A stretch of DNA of 64,000 nt from Lepidostoma basale (lineage: Eukaryota; Arthropoda; Insecta; Trichoptera; Lepidostomatidae), in NCBI GenBank assembly GCA_022606425.2, contig JAHDVF020000732.1, positions 682,001 through 746,000 on the forward strand. Reading direction: 5' to 3'. Shown piece after piece: positions 51,292 to 57,200 of this stretch. Under the pieces are notes generated by a model, which was not told the DNA's origin, ran no database searches, and was given only the letters and a program-made list of their open reading frames with translations. The position numbers were made by a program, and so were the translations under genes. The number at the start of each line of letters is the position of its first letter. Position 1 is the stretch's first letter.

Positions 51292-54200
51292 TAAATAAAT
51301 TGTTTCAATTCTCATAGTACCTACATAATTTCATCCCACCGGATGTGTAATTTACAATAATTGGTATACGAATGAATGAATGAATCGTGGCTAAAGCTCG
51401 GGTCATCATTATTTACCATAAACACCTATGGCATGTCATTTACATACGCAATATTTTTAATTTTAATTAAAAAAACTTTAACTTCTTCCAAAATAAATTC
51501 GCCTCTACGGCTGGTTAAAACTCTATCATAAATCTTCCACACGGAAAACAAATAAAACTTCAAATTGTTATCATTATTTACTACCCCTTCGGATCACCAG
51601 TTAAACGTTTGTTAAAAGATGGATAACTTTATACTTCCCCATATGCCAGCTATCCCTTTAAGATTTTCTAAATAACCACATTTAGTTACAATGTTGGGTG
51701 ACCAAATTTGACAAACACTGTTTGTTGACTTAAAAATAATATCATTGAATCATTTCACAAATATCGTTTTAAAAATACTGTTATCCTAGTCACCCCATGC
51801 CACTTATCATTCTAGTGAGAGATAATAATCTGTCCTCTGGACCGATTGCTTAGAAGTTTGTTGAGGCCTTTCTTGAGGCTGGCGACAGACAAGCTCCATG
51901 CAGTCACTTCAGAGTAAACGGGCTCGCTATCCCCCACCATACAACACAATCATGTTTTTCAATTCTAGAGTGCAAGTCGTTTATCTTTGTATTATAAAAT
52001 ATCTTTTTTTTTATTTTTCATTATCCGGATGCCAAAATTGACTGGTCTTAGTTTATCAGAAAGTGAATCCTCCAGACATTTTTAAATCTAATGAAAATAT
52101 AAATAACATCATAATAAAATCACTTCTAGTATTTATTGTTTCTTGAATAATGATGTAATACTCCATATCAATTATACTTCATAACATAAAAAGCAAATGT
52201 CCAACATTTGATAATGCCTTAGACAGGCGAAACACGTCATTCACATAAATACCATATTCTGGTGAAGAAGTTGTCAGCGAGCTCCCGAAACCAGTCGAAG
52301 CCATAAAATCACGTGGAAGTCAATATGCTTATAATCTATAAAAAATATTTACAATTAACTTCTACTAAGAAATTTCAATTAACAACATTCATATTTCATT
52401 GTCAATATTTTGTGCATTTATTTATTACTAACTAACTAACTAACCATCATACAGTCTCCCCGGAGGGGTAGGCAGAATGATTGAACCGCCACAATGTTTT
52501 GTCCTGACATACTTCTCTCGCTTCCTCTACATTCATATTCAACGTCGGTTTTTACATTTATTTATTAAATAACGCTATTTCAGAATAATACGAATCAGTT
52601 GACTTTTTCCTTAAATATAGACCAGATTAGCCACTAAAGAGAAATCCACTTAAAATTACCAGTACAACCGATTTTATGAAAAAAGAAAAAAAAACATTTG
52701 AACCATTTGCCAATGGAAAGTGATCGTACTCTACCAAACCACCTGAAGTGTGTCACTCGTCTTGTTCAGTTCGGCTGTTTAGTTTTAGTCATCTCTGTTC
52801 GCTGAGAGAATCAGTTATTCCGTTCCGTACTGAAATCTCTCTCTCATCTCTTACTCTTATGTTCGCCGTGCTGTGTTGATAGTGTGACGTACTGAGCACG
52901 TGATTATTGCATTATATTTTCGATAACAAATAAGATTGTTTTTTAAACTGTTCTGAATAAAAATTATATCAACAATAAACCACGTACGTGTGTGAAATCA
53001 AGTGCGGTCAGTTATTGTGAATTAATAGAGGAAATACCCTTCGGACTATGTCAACTGAACCTAATGATCTATCATCGCACTATTGGTGTAAGCGTAAAAT
53101 ATTTATTTTTCATATATTAACATACTCGATTCAATGAGAAAAATGTATGCCATTTTTTACTTATTCTGTTTTCAACAACTAACTTACTATCTAACTTCGC
53201 CACTTCTCCAGAGAGGATGGACTGCCAAGCCTATAAAAACCTATTTTTAATAAGATATACGAATTAACATTTTATGAAAGATATTCATTATTTTACTAAA
53301 TGATCTAACCATCAAATTTTATTATTTAGACATGAAATTACTAATTTCATGGATTATTTTTCTATTATTATAGATTCGTAAATAAATTACGAATGAATAA
53401 TCTCCAACTAACAAATTTATCGCTGTTTTCCCTGCAGTTGTCGATAATTTTAGTAATTAGAACATTTTTATTGAAAGAATAACCAAAAATCGTCCCCCAT
53501 TTTTTTGAAAATAGATCTATTTGATCTTACGCGGTCGCGAATCTATTATAATTTTTTATAAAATTTCACTTTGGCATAAATGAATACCTTAAGTATAATA
53601 TTCAATAAAATATCAATTACAAAATTTCCACTAGCGAACTTCTTAATGTCTTCAGGTTATGAAGAAAATCTTCTCTTTAACACGCTCCAAATGCTCATTC
53701 GTTATGCACCGTTACTCGCGAGAAAAAATATTGTGTTCAACCGAAGTACAGTTGTTGATAAGGAAATTAATGGCTCGAGATTAGCGCAGATTGTTTCAAT
53801 TAACCGGGGAGTTTTTTCTCTATTCGAGTTATAGCTAAGAATTGTTATTTCGAAAACATATGGCTACTTAGCTGCGGTATACATATGACTCTACCACCAT
53901 GATAGATTGCAAATCATGCTCTTGAAAAACGATACCATAAAAATCAAACTGTTATCCGGGAGTATTTAAAATCTAACTGTGAGTGAACTAAATCTATCCG
54001 TTCCCCACAACAATAGTCGAGTTATTTTATTATGTTATGCCCCAAATTACCGTACAGAGGCGCTTCGAAATTCTCCTGTATTGAAGACGATTCGTCTTCT
54101 AAATGAGGTGGCAGCTGTGATAGACCTCTTTAGATCAGTTATAGCAAATTCGTAAATACCCTAACAATAAGAGCAACAAAGAGATAATTGTCATATTTCT

Positions 54201-57200
54201 ATTCACAGTGTTCTATCACTTCTTTTTTCCACCATTTACATTGATTTGGCTCGCGCTGTAATGATTTTAAGAGCTATTATACAAAATAACAATAAAAAAT
54301 AGACGTAATGATGTATTTTTATAAGATAATCTAATGATTTTACTGAAATTTCTTTAGCAAGATTATTTTTAATAATAATTGAATAAAACGACATATTTTA
54401 ATAACTACTGTTGCTAAAAAATACAGTTTTGCGAGGCTGGCTGGCATCGACAGACTACTCGGTCGATGCCAACGAGCCTTGTGAAACCGGTTACAGACGA
54501 TATATAGACAAAAATGGAAGAAGTTATAAAAACTTTTTTTTATCATTGTATTGATTTTTGTAATTATTATTAATATTAGACGAGGACGATTAAAGAATTT
54601 AATCATTATCGTCCTGATATATTGATGTGGGAAGTGGGGTACCGAGGATATTCCTGTCTCTATTATTATTTTGACGCTCAATGACTGACCATAGTTACGA
54701 CCTTGCACGGTTTTATTTTGATATTAATGCGACTTGATTGAACCTGTTTAATAACAAAAATGTATCGTTTACAGGAACTTCAGGATATGAACAGCCGGCG
54801 CCACACGGACAACTTCACCCCCGCGCAAAAGAGCCCCATTTCCCTCAACCGATACGACACCTTCGGGCTTACTGGACAAGTAAGGCCGCATCAGGTAACA
54901 ATCTTCCGATGTAATCACTGTCGTTTGATCTTCATTTTCATGTAACATTCATAAACATATATTTATTAGTTCCAATCAACTAATTATCTTATTTTCTTTA
55001 AAATACGATTTCATTAAGCACTGTCCTGAAAAATACTCGGACTGTGCAATACCGGTGTGAACCATTATACTCGTATGCTATGCCACATATTTATTACGAT
55101 TTCCTATCACGTCATGCGTCAATGGACTTGCACACAACCACCTATATTTCCGTACCTACTTTCTGTATGCTAAAAAATTATTAAATGCTTACGCTCTGTA
55201 AGTTATCCATTATTCTAAGAATTATTTTTAAATTGAGTGAATCTTAATCCTAATACTACCAGCTCCTTTTAGAAACTGTGTACAATATAAATGTGATGTG
55301 CCTTCCCAGGTGGCGCGCGCCCTCCACAACTTCACAGGGCAAAGTCCTCGGGAGCTGTCCTTCCGGAGAGGAGAGCTGATCCTGGTAAGGAGAAGGATCG
55401 ACCAGAACTGGTTCGAGGGCGAGCATGACGGCCAAGTCGGTCTCTTCCCCGCCAACTATGTGGAGGTAAACCAACCATTCCTCGTCTACATTGATTGATA
55501 CATACAAATCTTTCTTTATTTATTGTTTCTTGAACAATGATGTAAAACTCTGTATTAAATAATTAATACGAATGAAAAAGTCAGTTTCCTAGACGTTTTA
55601 TTATATTTTATGGGAATGACATAATTCGCCCTTTTACAATTGATAATGCCTTAGAAGGGCGAAACATGTCATTCCCATAAAATATAATAAAACTTCTAGA
55701 AAACTGACGTTTTCATTCGTATTAATTATTAAATCTTTCTTTATTAGATACCCAAAATAATAAAATTTGTTTTTTTTTTTCCAAATTCAGTAAAAACCGC
55801 CAAGGTTAAATTAATTATATATCTACGTATTTTGATTCTTGTCTCAATTATTATCTCTGCAATATTATTTTTCTATTTTTCTTCTCTGGAAATTTATAAC
55901 GAATGTATAATAACGAACTTTTTAATATTGTACTCTTAATTTACGGTAATTTATGTATTATACATGCTGAGTTTATACAATAATATTGTTATTTCAATGA
56001 GGAAAAAAAGTATTTTCGTGAAATAGACGCGAAGATTTTTTTGCCGTTAAATGGCTGTAAATTGAGTCACGTGTATTGGAGAGATAAATCACAACGTGCT
56101 AAAATAATGTAGTTGTCTATTTTTTTTTAAATGACCCGAATAATTAGCTCTTGTCTAGAAGAGTCGCCGTAACATTTTAACTTTTCTGATCGAATTCTAT
56201 AGATTACTTTATAAATACCAAAATTACGTAAACTAGCTACTTGTCAAAACACAAGGCTCGACTAGAATTAAATAATATATTTCCCGATCCAATCGTGCAC
56301 AACATTTGTCTCTTGAAATGGAATCATTTCCTATTGTTAGCGGCCAGAAGCAGTATAATCGGGCGACCCGCTCGAAATTCACTGAGTCGAATGATGCTCG
56401 CGGGACAATTGAACGGACTCGTTTCCAAACTTGAATCCAATTGACTGAGATCAGCATGACCAATAGGAAAGTGATCTCTTAAATCCCACCAACGAATTTC
56501 GATTCGACTTTATTTCACTTTATGAGATTTGGTTTAACTTTGTGGAATCTGATTTAGATTGCAAACTTGTATGGTATTTAACAGATTTTACTCATTTGTT
56601 AAATCTTTTACCGATACGAAGTCAGCAGCGAAGCGAGGGAAAAGTTTCCGTCTAGAGTTTCAGTCAATAAGTTTCTCGCTCACATGATGAAGATGATGAT
56701 AATGATTTTTATAGCGCCATTTCCGTGAGAGATTTTCTTCAGGGGCGCTCTTCGCTTGGAAAGCTTCTCTTAAAAAGGAATGTTTTAAGATAGCTTCTTA
56801 AAACTCTTTCGTTGTATTAATTGCAAATATGGCAGCCTGTTCTATTTAATACGAATTTTTCCACCACAAAAATTATATTCGAAAAGTTTCTGACATATTC
56901 ATATTTATTTTACAGTTGCTGGATGATTCATCACCCAACCAGGGCCGACCAACGGAAGGCCGCGCTAGGGCCAAGTTCAACTTCGTAGCCCAAACTCATC
57001 TGGAGCTGGGTCTGAAGAAGGGGGAGTTGGTGGTTCTGGTGAGAAGGGTGGACGACAACTGGTACGAGGGCAAACTAGGCGGAAGGAAAGGAATCTTCCC
57101 CGTTAGCTACGTGGAAGTCTTGGTAGAGCCACAAGTCAATAGAGCCGGTAAATAAAGATCTTTGAATTTATAATATATGTACAATGTAAGAATGTGTAAC

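Larger units (their letters stand above)
44843..54774 (+). other. 10-kb CAP intron, repeat-rich, with a possible internal promoter
   Basis: 9,932-nt intron. It holds the TIR element (44935-45360), fold-backs, LINE tails, CR1-like ends and an (AC)n tract as listed, plus the promoter-like segment near 52740-53087. A GC-rich patch at 49380-49690 is discussed among the rejected items. 46960-47960, 50345-51240, 51300-52130 and 53090-54390 are AT-rich with nothing recognised. Confidence 0.7.

Noticed and set aside
54340..54708. 122-codon minus-strand ORF containing [16 protein letters not shown]
   Set aside because: Looks like decayed repeat sequence; no start context, partner exon or recognised family.
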